Shown here piece by piece: positions 1 through 6,421 of a stretch of DNA of 7,280 nt. The stretch is from positions 1-7,280 of the forward strand of contig JAEOSA010000095.1 in assembly GCA_016840595.1 (NCBI GenBank). Reading direction: 5' to 3'. Each line of letters begins with the position of its first letter. Within the stretch, counting starts at the first letter, position 1. A program made the translations under genes and the position numbers. Below the pieces are notes generated by a model. It saw only the letters and a list, made by a program, of their open reading frames with translations. It was not told the DNA's origin and did no database searches. The stretch comes from Candidatus Hermodarchaeota archaeon (lineage in GTDB: Archaea > Asgardarchaeota > Hermodarchaeia > Hermodarchaeales > Hermodarchaeaceae).

Positions 1-38
1 AGGATTTTGATACTCTGCACCAGATGGTCGGTGCGAGA

Positions 39-1274
39 ATGACTAGCCAGCAGTCAGATTATGATGTGATAATCGTAGGTGCAGGACCAGCTGGCGCAAC
101 AACAGCAAAATGTCTCCTTGATCAAAGACCCGAAACACGAGTTCTAATTTTGGATAAAGCCCCTCAATTCCCCCGACAGAAACCCTGTGGCGGATACTTA
201 GGTGCTGAAATCTTCAATGTATTCCCTTACCTCCAAGGGAATGAAGCCTATTTTGTAGAAAGCGAAAGCCATCAAGGAATTCTTCATTCACCTGACCTGC
301 AATACCAAGTAGGTGGACGCACTCGGATGTTAGGTGTCCTGCGGGAAACCTTCGATGCATACTTAGTTGGTCTAGCCCAACAGGAAGGAACACAAATCGG
401 AACACGTAGTCGCGTCATCGACGTGAAATCGGAACAACAACAAGTCAAAGTGGTACTGAGTGATAAACGCAGTTTGACCGCAAAAGTCGTTGTGGGTGCA
501 GATGGTGCAGCGAGCATTGTGGGTCGTCGAAGCGGATTACATTCTGGTTGGCAATCTCATGATATCTGTAAGACTGTTGTTAAAGAATTCCCTGTTGAGC
601 CCGAGTATATTTTAGATCAGTATGGCCCAGAACGTCCCATCCACTTATTTTTATAATTCAATCAAATTCCAGGTTATGCCTGGGTGTTCCCCAAAGCCCA
701 CCAAATCAACGTGGGTCTAGGGTGTTTTGCCAACACACCTATCCGGCTAATTGATTACTTTCAGCTCCTAGTCCGCCTTCTCAAAGAAAAGGAAATGTTA
801 CCCGATACGGCTACACTAACCGGAGTTGAAGCGGGAATCTGCCCGACCGTAGGACCTATCGAAACTACGCAACGAAACCGCATACTCTTGGTAGGTGATG
901 CTGCAGGATTTGTCTCTCCTTCAACAGGAGCAGGAATTGTACCCGGTATGGTCAGTGGGAAACTTGCCGCCCAAACATTGGCTGAAGCCTTGGACCATCA
1001 ACGGTTTGATGACGCTTTTCTGCACCGATACCAGACCCGCTGGGAGAATACAATTGGACGATTCAATACTGAACTCATGATTCAACGCATTTTCTTAACC
1101 CGGTGGTGCAATCTTTTCATCCGTATTGGTGAACGCGATTCGGGGATTCGGAACTTTGTAGCAGCCACACAAACCAAGGATCCGATGGGGCACTATGTGA
1201 GAGAAACCAATATCTTCGAATTGCTACTTCGAGTCTGTTGGGCGTTAATCAAAGGTCCCTTCGGAAGGCTCTAG
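39..1274 (+). pseudogene. Geranylgeranyl reductase family flavoprotein, interrupted by one in-frame TAA
   Basis: This is a GGR-family FAD-dependent oxidoreductase. Family members reduce the double bonds of geranylgeranyl chains in archaeal membrane lipids or of related isoprenoids. Numbering from ATG 39, I see the dinucleotide-binding GAGPAG at 14-19, the KPCGG motif at 48-52, GADG at 153-156, YAWVFP followed by seven residues and GLG (the family's YxWxFPx7GxG substrate-site motif) from about 213, and the second FAD motif GDAAG at 286-290. The total of 411 codons is a normal family length. Codon 206 (654-656) is TAA; the frame continues unchanged and the downstream half keeps its motifs. Gene callers would split it into 24/39-656 and 684-1274, but GTG 684 lies inside the YAWVFP motif and is not a credible start. 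ATG 39 is preferred over ATG 24 because a possible upstream frame ends in an ATGA overlap at 39-42. It could be a true pseudogene, a sequence error or a read-through gene. Confidence 0.85.
654..656 (+). other. Premature in-frame TAA inside the first GGR gene
   Basis: Codons before the stop read HLFL and codons after it read FNQIPGYAWVFP, which joins without a gap into the expected family sequence. A single substitution (for example CAA to TAA, or TTA to TAA) would explain it, and no frameshift is needed. TAA is used as a normal terminator by two neighbouring genes (2563-2565 and 4067-4069), so reassignment is unlikely. Confidence 0.85.
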
Positions 1275-1293
1275 CGTGACTAAAGTGAGCGTA

Positions 1294-1300
1294 TTTATAA
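1294..1300 (+). promoter_or_regulatory. TATA-like box upstream of the second GGR gene
   Basis: TTTATAA lies in the 88-bp gap between the two GGR genes. Archaeal initiation about 25 bp downstream would place the start near 1322-1326, giving a leader of about 40 nt that includes the SD at 1348. This suggests the second GGR has its own promoter. It is assigned by motif and position only. Confidence 0.45.
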
Positions 1301-1329
1301 TGTAAGCCGCTCTGGAAGATACAAATGGT

Positions 1330-1341
1330 CTTCTCGAGAAG
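1330..1341. promoter_or_regulatory. Perfect 12-bp palindrome, candidate operator
   Basis: CTTCTCGAGAAG is a complete palindrome with no spacer. It sits about 30 bp downstream of the TATA-like box and 21 bp before the start codon of the second GGR, at or just after the predicted transcription start, where a repressor could block RNA polymerase. Function is inferred from position. About two 12-bp palindromes are expected by chance in 7.3 kb, but few would fall in this gap. Confidence 0.35.
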
Positions 1342-1347
1342 GGTTGC

Positions 1348-1352
1348 GAGGT
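1348..1352 (+). promoter_or_regulatory. Ribosome binding site of the second GGR gene
   Basis: GAGGT matches the core of the archaeal SD (GGAGGTGA) and stands 10 nt before ATG 1363. It overlaps a short direct repeat, GGTTGC at 1342-1347 and again at 1350-1355. Confidence 0.5.
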
Positions 1353-1362
1353 TGCCTGAAGG

Positions 1363-2565
1363 ATGTATGATGTAATCATTTCAGGGGCGGGACCTGCGGG
1401 GTCGATAACTGCATATACTTGTGCAAAAGCTGGACTCGATGTGCTACTTCTCGATAAGGCAACATTCCCACGGGAAATCCCTTGTGGTGGGGGGATTTCA
1501 GTTCGGTCAGAGAACGTGCTCCAATTAGCGGGAATAGAACTCCCTGCAGATCAAATTGAACAAGAACTGAGGGGTCTCCAATTTATGGGACCAGATCAAA
1601 AACCCTTTGTAATTCGCTCCTTAACGACTCTTGGTCATACAGTGAAACGAAGCCAGTTTGATCATTACTTAGTAAAACAAGCTATCAATGTTGGAACAAA
1701 ATTTGTAGATTCTTGTACTCTACAACAGTTAGAAAATCATCAAAATCGAGTCACAGTTGAGACTGAGAAAGGAGTTTTCGAGTCGCACCTGTTGATAGGT
1801 GCTGATGGCGTAAGGAGTACTGTTGGACGTCTTTCAGGGCTTCGAAAACCCTTGAACCCAGATAGAGTTGGTATTGCTCTTGAAGTTGACGTTCCGATTT
1901 CACGAAAGCTTTGGAGTAATGTTCTTGATCCTTCAGTTGCAATGTTTTGGTTTCTCAACATTCCCTTTGGCTATTTCTGGGTGTTTCCACGTAAAGACAG
2001 TCTTTCATTAGGAATCGGAGGTATGGTCAAAAAAATTGAAAACGCCTCGAAGCAATTACATGGGCTTGCACGAATTTTTGCGAATCGCCATGATTTGCCT
2101 ACATTTTCAATCCCTAAAATTCGTGGACGGATGTTACTAGCCTTGGAATATCCGGTGTTAGAAACGACCAAGCGGATACTCCTTGTGGGGGATGCAGCAG
2201 GTCTTATTGACATATTTACAGGTCAAGGAATTTGTTATGCCTTAGAAAGTGGATACATCGCTGCCAAAACAGCAATCAAAGCTGTGAAGAACAAGCGCTT
2301 CACAAAGCAGATGTTATCCGAATATACGCGGTTAGCACGGCGACGTTTTGGCGAAGAAATCAGAGTTAGTTGGACAGTGACCAATTTAGTCCACAAAAAT
2401 CTCCATGGATTTTTCCAAGTAGCGCGTCGCCTAAAATGCATACGTCAGGTGTTATTTGATATTATTCTTGGAAAAACAGATTACTATCGGATTCACCGTA
2501 ATCTGCTTGCATTTGTTAAACAACTTCTTGTGTTCGAGTTACAAAACCGATTGCCTTGTCAGTAA
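1363..2565 (+). CDS. Geranylgeranyl reductase family FAD-dependent oxidoreductase, intact paralogue
   Basis: This intact 400-residue GGR-family flavoprotein is a likely saturase of isoprenoid chains: archaeal lipid precursors, or possibly a quinone or polyprenol side chain. Visible motifs in order are GAGPAG at 8-13 (FAD adenine-binding Rossmann loop), the conserved PCGGG at 40-44, GADG at 146-149, YFWVFP at 204-209 plus seven residues then GIG (matching YxWxFPx7GxG), and GDAAG at 276-280 followed by a GQGI loop (second FAD-contacting segment). The C-terminal 70 residues are basic and partly hydrophobic, which fits membrane association. ATG 1363 places the Rossmann strand right at the N-terminus, as in the family, and no longer in-frame start is needed. 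The sequence differs clearly from the interrupted gene just upstream, so the pair are diverged paralogues and not a recent duplication. The exact substrate cannot be told from sequence. Confidence 0.92.
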   Translation: MYDVIISGAGPAGSITAYTCAKAGLDVLLLDKATFPREIPCGGGISVRSENVLQLAGIELPADQIEQELRGLQFMGPDQKPFVIRSLTTLGHTVKRSQFDHYLVKQAINVGTKFVDSCTLQQLENHQNRVTVETEKGVFESHLLIGADGVRSTVGRLSGLRKPLNPDRVGIALEVDVPISRKLWSNVLDPSVAMFWFLNIPFGYFWVFPRKDSLSLGIGGMVKKIENASKQLHGLARIFANRHDLPTFSIPKIRGRMLLALEYPVLETTKRILLVGDAAGLIDIFTGQGICYALESGYIAAKTAIKAVKNKRFTKQMLSEYTRLARRRFGEEIRVSWTVTNLVHKNLHGFFQVARRLKCIRQVLFDIILGKTDYYRIHRNLLAFVKQLLVFELQNRLPCQ

Positions 2566-2582
2566 GTTGTATGTCCTCCTTT

Positions 2583-2600
2583 GGTTCGTTATACAGAACC
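2583..2600. promoter_or_regulatory. TATA-like box enclosed by an inverted repeat, upstream of nfeD
   Basis: GGTTC (2583-2587) and GAACC (2596-2600) are perfect inverted arms around an 8-bp core that contains TTATACA (2589-2595), a TATA-like element. Initiation about 25 bp downstream would leave a leader of about 30 nt carrying the AGGTGA SD before the CTG at 2648. The arms could be an operator overlapping the TATA box, or a weak hairpin after the upstream GGR stop. Both readings are inference. Confidence 0.3.
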
Positions 2601-2635
2601 GCAACTTCTTTAGGTTAGGTTTTCTAGCATTGAGC

Positions 2636-2641
2636 AGGTGA
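2636..2641 (+). promoter_or_regulatory. Ribosome binding site pointing to a CTG start for nfeD
   Basis: AGGTGA matches the archaeal SD well and lies 6 nt before CTG 2648, with no ATG, GTG or TTG at that distance. The next candidate, TTG 2672, has only AGGA at 2657-2660, 11 nt away. The strong SD therefore decides in favour of CTG, unless that base is a sequencing error for ATG. Confidence 0.5.
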
Positions 2642-2647
2642 AAGGTA

Positions 2648-4069
2648 CTGCGTCGTAGGAACCTTATTCTATTGGTGTGTCTTCTCTTTCTTAGTCTAGG
2701 CCTTTTCACTGGTGCGACACGTTCTACGGAGAGTAAACAGATTGGAGATCCTGTCGTTGTCTACCAACTATCTGGGCAAATCACAGGGGTTACAACCCTT
2801 GCCATCCAAGACCTTCTCACCTTGGCAAATGATGCAAATGCACGCTTGATTATCATTGAATTGAGTACAACGGGTGGAGAGTTAGGTGCTGTCAATCAGA
2901 TTATGCAACTGTTTGCCACATCAACGATTCCTGTAATGGTATATGTGCCCCCAGCTTCGCAAGCCATCGGCGGTGGTACGTATCTACTAACGGCATCACA
3001 TATTGCTGCAATGGGTTCTGCGGCACGTATAGGTTCATGTCAACCAATTTGGGGTATCTTTCCAGTTTCGGATCCAAATTATTTAGATTCCTTAGTCAAT
3101 TTAATGACCTCTCATGCACACCTACATGAGCGGAATGAAACTACAGCTACTCGGTTTATCTCTGAAAATCTAAATCTAGGGCTTGTTGAAGCGCAGAACC
3201 TGGGCTCCGTTGAACTCGCAGGAGATTCCATTGGCGAGTTACTTTCCACTCTCGAGTCCTATACGCTTGTACAACGTGAGCAGCAATCAGATGATTTCAC
3301 TTATCGAATCTTTCCTACATCACTTTTAGGTAGCATAAATTACACTCAAGTTATTCAAGACTTTGATGGAGTTACAGCTGTCAATCGCATCACTTATTCA
3401 CCTAGTTTTACACTCAACATTTTAGCTTTCCTCGCTCACCCCGTAGTGAGCTATATTCTACTTCAAGTGGGGATTTGGGGATTCATCTTTGCGTTGAATG
3501 CTCCAGGTCATCTAGGTGAAATCGTTAGTACTGTATGCATCCTCCTCGCTCTTGTAGGGCTGGGTATCATCGGGATTTCAGTTGCAGGTATGGTAATGAT
3601 GATTATGGGACTTGCACTGATTCTCATTGAAGCGAAGACCGATATCGGGTTTGCAGGATTATCAGGTGCGATTGGAGTAGCGTGTTTTGTTTTAGGAGGG
3701 ATTTTCTATTTACCACCCAACCAATGGCTTATCCCCACCCAATTGATGTGGGTGTTCCAAGGCTCCTCAGCCGTCGTAGCATTAGTGTTTGCGGGATTAT
3801 TCGGCTATGCCATCTACAAGGCAGCTCAAGCCCGTGGTCTACCCAGTGACTTCGATCCTAAAAAGATGCCAGGAACTATTGGCGTTGCAATAACGAATCT
3901 GAACCCAGAAGGGCAGATTCGAGCCTTTGGTGAAAACTGGACAGCCATTGCGGAGCAAGACGTTATCAAAGCCGGGGAATCGGTCGAAGTGGTCAAGCTC
4001 GATGGTATTCGATTGATCGTAAAACGTAGTGACGTTCCTTACGAAATCGAACCCGAAAAAACAGCTTAA
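2648..4069 (+). CDS. nfeD: NfeD-family membrane protein with ClpP/SppA-like domain, apparently catalytically inactive
   Basis: This is a long-form NfeD. Such proteins combine an extracytoplasmic ClpP-like serine protease domain, a membrane core and an OB-fold, and often partner a stomatin. Numbering from TTG 2672: hydrophobic signal segment 2-15; ClpP-like domain about 27-200, with the STTGG loop (65-69) and the GGTYLLTASH and GSCQPI blocks; about five membrane helices between 249 and 383; NfeD OB-fold 400-455. Against the Pyrococcus NfeD protease (PH1510, recalled; catalytic Ser97 and Lys138), the serine position is Gly100 in AIGGGTY and the lysine position is Asn136 in DPNY, so it looks like a pseudoprotease. 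Starting at CTG 2648 adds eight residues beginning MRRRN, supplying the basic n-region of a signal peptide, and uses a good SD at 2636-2641; TTG 2672 is the alternative. No stomatin gene is adjacent in the window. Confidence 0.88.
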   Translation: MRRRNLILLVCLLFLSLGLFTGATRSTESKQIGDPVVVYQLSGQITGVTTLAIQDLLTLANDANARLIIIELSTTGGELGAVNQIMQLFATSTIPVMVYVPPASQAIGGGTYLLTASHIAAMGSAARIGSCQPIWGIFPVSDPNYLDSLVNLMTSHAHLHERNETTATRFISENLNLGLVEAQNLGSVELAGDSIGELLSTLESYTLVQREQQSDDFTYRIFPTSLLGSINYTQVIQDFDGVTAVNRITYSPSFTLNILAFLAHPVVSYILLQVGIWGFIFALNAPGHLGEIVSTVCILLALVGLGIIGISVAGMVMMIMGLALILIEAKTDIGFAGLSGAIGVACFVLGGIFYLPPNQWLIPTQLMWVFQGSSAVVALVFAGLFGYAIYKAAQARGLPSDFDPKKMPGTIGVAITNLNPEGQIRAFGENWTAIAEQDVIKAGESVEVVKLDGIRLIVKRSDVPYEIEPEKTA

Positions 4070-4105
4070 CCAGCACAAGCGTTATCAGTTTTTATGGCTC
4101 AAGCA

Positions 4106-4112
4106 ATATTTA
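4106..4112 (+). promoter_or_regulatory. Possible TATA-like box upstream of nfo
   Basis: ATATTTA lies 48 bp before ATG 4160. Initiation about 25 bp downstream would fall near 4135, leaving a short leader with GAAGGG. This fits only if nfo begins at 4151 or 4160 and not at ATG 4094. The motif is weak, and nfo could instead be co-transcribed with nfeD. Confidence 0.25.
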
Positions 4113-4159
4113 CAAACACAAAACACATCAGAGTAGACTCACCTGAAGGGATGCACGTC

Positions 4160-5002
4160 ATGGGATTACTTGGCTGTCATGTATCCATCGCTGGAGGCGT
4201 CCAAAACGCCCCAATCCGTGGTCATGAACTTGGGTGTGAAGCCATCCAAATCTTTACTCGCAACCCCAACCAGTGGAGGTCCAAGGCCTTAACCGAAGAA
4301 CAAATCCAGGGGTTCAAAGCTGGCATCAAAATGTATAACATCCAGGCGGTAATGACCCATTCAAATTATTTAATCAACTTAGCCAGTGGCGATAAGAGCC
4401 TCCGAAAACGGTCTGAAAGAGCCTTTCTAACCGAGATGGATCGGAGTGAAGTCCTTGGAATTCCTTTTCTTGTATTCCATCCAGGATCCTTTCGAGAGTC
4501 TACGGAAAAAAAGGGAATACGACGTCTAGCGAGTAGTCTCCAACGATTACTCAATCAACGCTTAGAACAATCACTTATTCTTCTTATCGAGAATACCGCT
4601 GGGGCGGGTTCACTCTTAGGAGCTAGTTTTGAACAAATTGCGGAGATTCGTGAACGAATTAAAATGCCAAATCGTGTGAAAGTGTGTTTTGACACCTCAC
4701 ATGCTTTTGCAGCGGGATATGACTTGAGTTCACCAGACGGCTTTGAGGAAGTCATGGATCAATTTGATACTACTATTGGATTAGAGCAATTACAGGCGTT
4801 TCACCTCAACGACTCACTCACCCAACTTGGTAGTCATAGAGACCGTCATGAAAACATTGGACACGGACAGATTGGAACTGCTACCTTTGAACGGTTGATA
4901 AATGATCGACGATTTCAGTTTCACCCTATGACGCTGGAAACACCTGGGGGAGATGAATGGTTCCAGAAGAACCTTCAGTTGTTGTTCAAATTACGACTAT
5001 GA
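4160..5002 (+). CDS. nfo: Endonuclease IV (AP endonuclease, xylose isomerase-like TIM barrel)
   Basis: Endonuclease IV cleaves DNA 5' of abasic sites and trims blocked 3' ends in base excision repair, using three zinc ions in a TIM barrel. The opening MGLLGCHVSIAGG is the family N-terminus. Counting from the upstream ATG 4094, all nine metal ligands expected from E. coli Nfo are present: His89, His129, Glu166, Asp200, His203, His237, Asp250, His252 and Glu282, within blocks such as THSNYLINLAS, VFHPG, CFDTSHAFAAGYD and FHLNDS. The enzyme should therefore be active and cytoplasmic. I choose ATG 4160 (280 residues, normal for the family), with GAAGGG at 4145-4150 nine nt upstream. ATG 4151 and 4094 are in-frame alternatives; the latter adds a 22-residue tail without family similarity. 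The gene follows nfeD on the same strand and converges with the HEAT gene, leaving only 12 bp between stops. Confidence 0.95.
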   Translation: MGLLGCHVSIAGGVQNAPIRGHELGCEAIQIFTRNPNQWRSKALTEEQIQGFKAGIKMYNIQAVMTHSNYLINLASGDKSLRKRSERAFLTEMDRSEVLGIPFLVFHPGSFRESTEKKGIRRLASSLQRLLNQRLEQSLILLIENTAGAGSLLGASFEQIAEIRERIKMPNRVKVCFDTSHAFAAGYDLSSPDGFEEVMDQFDTTIGLEQLQAFHLNDSLTQLGSHRDRHENIGHGQIGTATFERLINDRRFQFHPMTLETPGGDEWFQKNLQLLFKLRL

Positions 5003-5014
5003 AGGTCTTACAGG

Positions 5015-6343
5015 CTAATCGGATTCGGTCTCTTCTTCCATGAACGGTTCTTCGAGAGGTTCTCCCAATGCCTTAAGAGTCTGTGTTGCATGGAAACTAA
5101 CAGCATTAGCAGGATCTTCAAGTACACCTCGCAGCTCAGAGGCTAGAGGTCGGGCTTTCTCACCAAGGAAACCAATGGCTCGGACAGCAAAAAGCCGGAC
5201 TAAGGTGTTTTTGTCTCCTAGCATCCGAAGATAGGCTGTTGAGGCGGGTTCTGCTTTAGAACCCATATCCTCAAGGACCTGCAAAGCTTCATATTTGACG
5301 TAAATATCGCCCGCTTTACCAGCAGTCAGAAGTGATCGAAGCAAGGCTAAAGGATCGTACCCGATGCGATAAAGTGCATGGCTTACCTTGATCTGGATGA
5401 TGGGGTGTTGGACATCAAGGGCTTCAATGAGGTCGGGAAACGCTTCTTCAGCCTTCTTTCCCATAAAACCAAGGTTCTCAGTGCATAAAAGCGCTAGAAC
5501 TGCATTTCGATCACGTAACCCGCTTATCAGCAGTGGAACGGTATCCTTATCTTTTTGACCTAAGGAGATAAGCGAAATGAGCCCTGCGGTTTGAACACTT
5601 GGCATAGGATCTTCAAGAAGCGCTGAAACGCTTTTCACAACACTGGCATCTGCTTTTCGTCCACGATGTATGCGTCCGATAGCGAGGGCAGCGCAAATGC
5701 GGATATCATCACTCTCATGACTCAGCTGATCTACAAGAGCGGGAATCGCATCATAAGATTTTGGACCGATTCGTCCGAGTGCACAAATGACTTGGGCTCG
5801 AACACCCGGATCGGCATCATTGATACCGTCAATTAGTGTTGGTATCGCCTCTGCTGCACGAGGTCCTATGTGTCGAAAGATAGCTGCAGCCTTAAATCGA
5901 GGATCAGAATGTTCTTCACTAAAAAGCTGTGCTACATAGGGTACAACCTTGGGTCCACCAATCGCCAGCTGATTAGCCGCATCTCTGCTTTTGCGTTTTC
6001 GAAGCTGAATTGTCTGTATTAATTCAGCAATCTCAGCTTCAGCGAGTTCTGCTTCTGTAGGAATCGGTTCATCAGGCATGGCAATATAATCAACGGCAAC
6101 AATCCAATGGTCAATGTCAGGAAACAGAAAGTCGATTCCGAGACTTGTTTTCACCCGATATCTGGCCGAAAACCGATACAGATAGACTTGGAGTACAAAT
6201 CCGACTATGAAAGTCGCTGTCCCCGCGATGAGAATATACAACGCATAAGGTGGGACCAGATAAGCCATGAAGGCAATCATGAAACCGATACAGAGAATGT
6301 ATCGCGAGAACCGTAGAGCAGGATGTATTTTAGGCTGATACAT
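5015..6343 (-). CDS. Membrane-anchored HEAT-repeat protein
   Basis: This 442-residue protein of unknown specific function has an N-terminal membrane hairpin and a HEAT-repeat solenoid. Numbering from ATG 6343, hydrophobic helices lie at about 14-30 and 33-56, joined by a short PPY turn and followed by basic residues (RFSARYR), so the rest should face the cytoplasm. A linker at 60-95 leads to an Ala/Glu-rich helix, then HEAT/PBS-lyase-like repeats run from about 125 to 427. Recurring units such as AIPTLIDGINDADPGVR and ALGRIGPKSYDAIPALV show the A/B helix pattern; I count roughly seven or eight. The C-terminus is very acidic (EEEPF-type, ending ETESD). Such solenoids usually bind proteins, so it may be a membrane scaffold. 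ATG 6343 is preferred over TTG 6352 because GGGGGT (6359-6354) stands 10 nt before it. It lies downstream of the FKBP gene on the same strand, 78 nt away, with its own promoter-like sequence. Confidence 0.85.
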   Translation of the reverse strand: MYQPKIHPALRFSRYILCIGFMIAFMAYLVPPYALYILIAGTATFIVGFVLQVYLYRFSARYRVKTSLGIDFLFPDIDHWIVAVDYIAMPDEPIPTEAELAEAEIAELIQTIQLRKRKSRDAANQLAIGGPKVVPYVAQLFSEEHSDPRFKAAAIFRHIGPRAAEAIPTLIDGINDADPGVRAQVICALGRIGPKSYDAIPALVDQLSHESDDIRICAALAIGRIHRGRKADASVVKSVSALLEDPMPSVQTAGLISLISLGQKDKDTVPLLISGLRDRNAVLALLCTENLGFMGKKAEEAFPDLIEALDVQHPIIQIKVSHALYRIGYDPLALLRSLLTAGKAGDIYVKYEALQVLEDMGSKAEPASTAYLRMLGDKNTLVRLFAVRAIGFLGEKARPLASELRGVLEDPANAVSFHATQTLKALGEPLEEPFMEEETESD

Positions 6344-6386
6344 TGAAGGCAAAACCCCCGTGTAACGTGCAACGTCGCTGAATGCT

Positions 6387-6394
6387 CTATTTAA
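6387..6394 (-). promoter_or_regulatory. TATA-like box upstream of the HEAT gene
   Basis: Read on the minus strand this is TTAAATAG, within an A/T-rich patch in the gap after the FKBP stop. It lies about 45 bp before ATG 6343, so initiation near 6365 would leave a leader of about 20 nt carrying GGGGGT. It suggests the HEAT gene can be transcribed separately from the FKBP gene. Confidence 0.35.
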
Positions 6395-6407
6395 TTGTAA
6401 CCATTGT

Positions 6408-6418
6408 CACTGTCAGTG
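6408..6418. repeat. Short palindrome CACTG-T-CAGTG between FKBP and HEAT genes
   Basis: Five-bp arms around a single central base lie just after the FKBP stop and 13 bp upstream of the TATA-like box of the HEAT gene. It could be a transcription factor site or a small hairpin. Arms this short arise by chance about once per kilobase, so the functional reading is weak. Confidence 0.25.
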
Positions 6419-6421
6419 CAA

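Noticed and set aside
654..656. Pyrrolysine or selenocysteine recoding at the premature stop
   Set aside because: Those use TAG and TGA. The codon here is TAA, and the family has no known special residue at this position.
669..683. Inverted repeat CCAGG-TTATG-CCTGG just after the premature stop, considered as a read-through or recoding hairpin
   Set aside because: It is encoded by the conserved Pro-Gly-Tyr-Ala-Trp codons and has only five-bp arms, so chance plus coding constraint explains it.
684..1274. C-terminal half of the first GGR as an independent gene starting at GTG 684
   Set aside because: The GTG is the Val codon within the conserved YAWVFP motif, and the preceding in-frame codons (FNQIPGYAW) already match the family, so this is a fragment.
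2610..2624. TTAGGTTAGG tandem and following T-run after the second GGR, considered as a repeat or terminator
   Set aside because: There are only two copies and the longest T-run is four, too little to support either a repeat array or a terminator.
5003..5014. Bidirectional terminator between the convergent nfo and HEAT genes
   Set aside because: The 12-bp gap has no T-tract or hairpin on either strand, so any termination signal would have to lie within the opposing coding sequences.
5040..6316. Plus-strand frames at 5040-5234 and 6107-6316
   Set aside because: Both are antisense to the HEAT-repeat gene and show low-complexity, non-family translations.
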